Assembly (NCBI RefSeq): GCF_021026315.1 | Contig: NZ_JAJNCX010000002.1 | Location: 496,001-560,000 of the forward strand | Origin: Rhizobium sp. C4 | Lineage (GTDB): Bacteria; Pseudomonadota; Alphaproteobacteria; Rhizobiales; Rhizobiaceae | Direction: 5' to 3' | DNA: 64,000 nt | Shown: positions 62,349 through 64,000 of the stretch, piece by piece | How the letters are laid out: each line of letters begins with the position of its first letter | Numbering within the stretch: the first letter of the stretch is position 1 | Program-made: the position numbers and the translations under genes | The notes under the pieces: generated by a model | The model's database searches: none | Told to the model about the DNA's origin: nothing | What the model saw: only the letters and a program-made list of their open reading frames with translations

Positions 62349-64000
62349 CTAGTGCTGGCGCGCAAAGACGAGAACGCTCTGGCCGGGGCTTTCTGTCTCG
62401 CCGGTCTCGCTGATCTCCATCTGTTCGGCGGATGCGAAGGCGACCGTCCAGCCGCCGCCTTCCGGCAGGCGGATGGGCGTCGCGTCGCCGGCGTTCAGCA
62501 CGAGAAGAAGTTCTTCCGCAGCGCCGTCGTCGCGCGGCGCGTCCTTCAGGTCCATCATGAGAACGCGCAGGTCGCCGTCATTCCAGGCGCCTTCGTCCAT
62601 CGCCGAGCCATCCGGCTTCAGCCAGGCCACGAAGGGCGCCGGCGGCTCACCGGGTTCGCCCTTCAGGAAGCGCTCCTGCCGCAGAAGCGGCTGCGACTTG
62701 CGAAACGCGATTGCCGCGCGGCAGAATTCGAGAAACGCGTCTTCGCGTCCATCCCAGGAAATCCAGCCGATCTCGTTGTCCTGGCAGTAGGAATTGTTGT
62801 TGCCGCCCTGGCTGTTGCCGAGTTCATCGCCGCCGAGCAGCATGGGAACGCCCTGGCTGACGAGGAGCGTGGTGATCATGGCGCGACGCCTACGGGCGCG
62901 GGCGGTCATGATGTCCGCGTTGTCGGTCTCGCCCTCCACGCCCATGTTGTCGGACTGGTTGCCGTCGTGGCCGTCGCGATTGTCCTCGCCGTTGGCCTCG
63001 TTGTGCTTGTCGTTGAACGCGGTGACGTCGGCGAGCACGAAGCCGTCATGCGCGCTCAGCAGGTTGACGGACGTGGTGGCGCCGCGGCCCGAATGCTCGA
63101 ACTGGACGGGCGAACCCGTCAGACGCTCGGCAAGCGGCGCGACGAGACCGCCATCCTTGCGCCAGAAACGACGCACGTCGTCGCGGAACTTGTCGTTCCA
63201 TTCGCGGAAGGGCGAGGGGAAACCGCCGACCTGATAGCCATCCGCTCCGACATCCCAGGGTTCGGCAATCAGCTTCACGCCGGCAAGGATCGGGTCCTGA
63301 CGGATAGCGTCGAAGAAGCCGCCTTCGCGATCGAAACGCAGACCTTCGCGGCCGAGCGTCGAGGCGAGGTCGAAGCGGAAGCCGTCGACATGCATGACGC
63401 CAACCCAGTAGCGCAGGCTGTCCAGCACCATGCGCATGACCATCGGATGGGCAACATTCAGCGTATTGCCCGTGCCGGTCGTGTCGAAGGTGTGGCGCAG
63501 TTCGTCGGGCGACTGGATGTAATAGCTGAGATTGTCGATGCCGCGGAAGCTCAGGGTCGGTCCGCGCTCGGAACCTTCCGCGGTGTGGTTATAGACGACA
63601 TCCATGATCACCTCGATGCCGACGCTGTGGAACGCCTTCACCATGGTCTTGAATTCGGCGATCTTGTCGCCGGAGAGATAGCGCGACTGCGGCGCGAAGA
63701 AGCCGAGCGACTGGTAACCCCAGAAATTGCGCAGGCCCTTTTCGACGAGATAGCGGTCGTCGAGGAAATACTGCACCGGCAGCAGTTCGATGGCGCTGAT
63801 CCCAAGCTTCGTCAGGTGGTCGAGGATCGGTTCGCTGCACATGCCGAGAAACGTGCCGCGCAGTTCGTCCGGAACGTCCGGGTGCTGCATGGTCAGCCCG
63901 CGCACATGCGCCTCGTAGACGATCGTCTCGGTCCACGGCCGACGGATCGCCTCGTCGCCATTCCAGTCGAAATCCGGGTTCTGCACGACGCCCTTCGGCA
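62349..64000 (-). CDS. glgX: glycogen debranching enzyme (5' end outside window)
   Basis: GH13 isoamylase-type debranching enzyme; 550 C-terminal codons are visible and the frame runs off the window edge. Catalytic-barrel motifs are intact: MDVVYNHTAEGS, VDGFRFDLAS (nucleophile Asp), LIAEPWDVG (acid Glu) and LLSAHDGF. The GGDELGNSQGGNNNSYCQDNE segment is typical of GlgX. It removes alpha-1,6 branches from limit dextrins during glycogen breakdown. Remaining glg genes, if clustered, lie beyond the window. Confidence 0.94.
   Translation of the reverse strand, partial: PKGVVQNPDFDWNGDEAIRRPWTETIVYEAHVRGLTMQHPDVPDELRGTFLGMCSEPILDHLTKLGISAIELLPVQYFLDDRYLVEKGLRNFWGYQSLGFFAPQSRYLSGDKIAEFKTMVKAFHSVGIEVIMDVVYNHTAEGSERGPTLSFRGIDNLSYYIQSPDELRHTFDTTGTGNTLNVAHPMVMRMVLDSLRYWVGVMHVDGFRFDLASTLGREGLRFDREGGFFDAIRQDPILAGVKLIAEPWDVGADGYQVGGFPSPFREWNDKFRDDVRRFWRKDGGLVAPLAERLTGSPVQFEHSGRGATTSVNLLSAHDGFVLADVTAFNDKHNEANGEDNRDGHDGNQSDNMGVEGETDNADIMTARARRRRAMITTLLVSQGVPMLLGGDELGNSQGGNNNSYCQDNEIGWISWDGREDAFLEFCRAAIAFRKSQPLLRQERFLKGEPGEPPAPFVAWLKPDGSAMDEGAWNDGDLRVLMMDLKDAPRDDGAAEELLLVLNAGDATPIRLPEGGGWTVAFASAEQMEISETGETESPGQSVLVFARQH

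Noticed and set aside
61946-62413. 155-codon + strand frame ending past the hairpin at 62302
   Set aside because: It overlaps the DUF2934 gene antisense, has no ribosome site or motif, and runs through the terminator hairpin.

Overview
The window is high-GC bacterial chromosomal (or chromid) DNA of alphaproteobacterial, most likely Rhizobiaceae, type. The evidence is the dctA/dctBD locus with its -24/-12 promoter, nadABC under a NadQ-type Nudix/winged-helix regulator, the density of ABC uptake operons, and SsuABC-, UgpABCE- and PotABCD-like transporters arranged as in Agrobacterium/Rhizobium relatives. No IS element, phage gene, tRNA, rRNA or CRISPR array was seen. The species cannot be named from the sequence alone.

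Layout. 1-3954: end of an FMN monooxygenase plus a sulfonate-type ABC transporter. 3973-14197: a LacI regulator divergent from an uronate-oligosaccharide operon (GH105 hydrolase, KduI, an 834-residue protein of unknown family, sugar ABC transporter). 14296-22169: AcuI-like reductase and FadR-type regulator, divergent from a FAD oxidase, a fused indolepyruvate-ferredoxin-oxidoreductase-like enzyme and a nucleoside hydrolase. 22251-29194: an HTH-PfkB kinase and enoyl-CoA hydratase, divergent from a 2-oxoglutarate/Fe(II) oxygenase and a polyamine-type ABC transporter. 29281-34087: dctA and dctBD. 34190-41545: a small coiled-coil protein; an operon of asparagine synthetase-like amidotransferase, acyl carrier protein, AMP ligase and NAD synthetase-like enzyme; and a convergent methyltransferase/N-acyltransferase pair. 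41637-45536: LysR regulator and hydroxyquinol catabolism. 45640-45785: a probable small RNA. 45799-50305: nadQ and nadABC. 50524-61729: a ribose-type ABC system with a fused ATPase-permease, amidohydrolase, CobW GTPase and SDR, converging on a dehydrogenase and a cytoplasmic protein that joins a winged helix to a solute-binding-protein fold. 61793-64000: DUF2934 protein and the end of glgX.

The overall theme is nutrient capture. Five importers and a dicarboxylate carrier feed short catabolic operons, each with a local regulator. Three regulators or putative regulators are built by joining a DNA-binding domain to a metabolic fold: Nudix-like (NadQ), PfkB kinase, and solute-binding protein.

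The best candidates for undescribed biology are these. (1) The winged-helix/solute-binding-protein hybrid, with the palindrome ATCCA-N3-TGGAT found in front of both transcription units it could control. (2) The asnB-ACP-ligase-NadE-like operon. (3) The 834-residue uronate-operon protein. (4) The mirror-symmetric promoter/operator between the HTH-kinase and the oxygenase operon. (5) A small RNA downstream of the hydroxyquinol genes.
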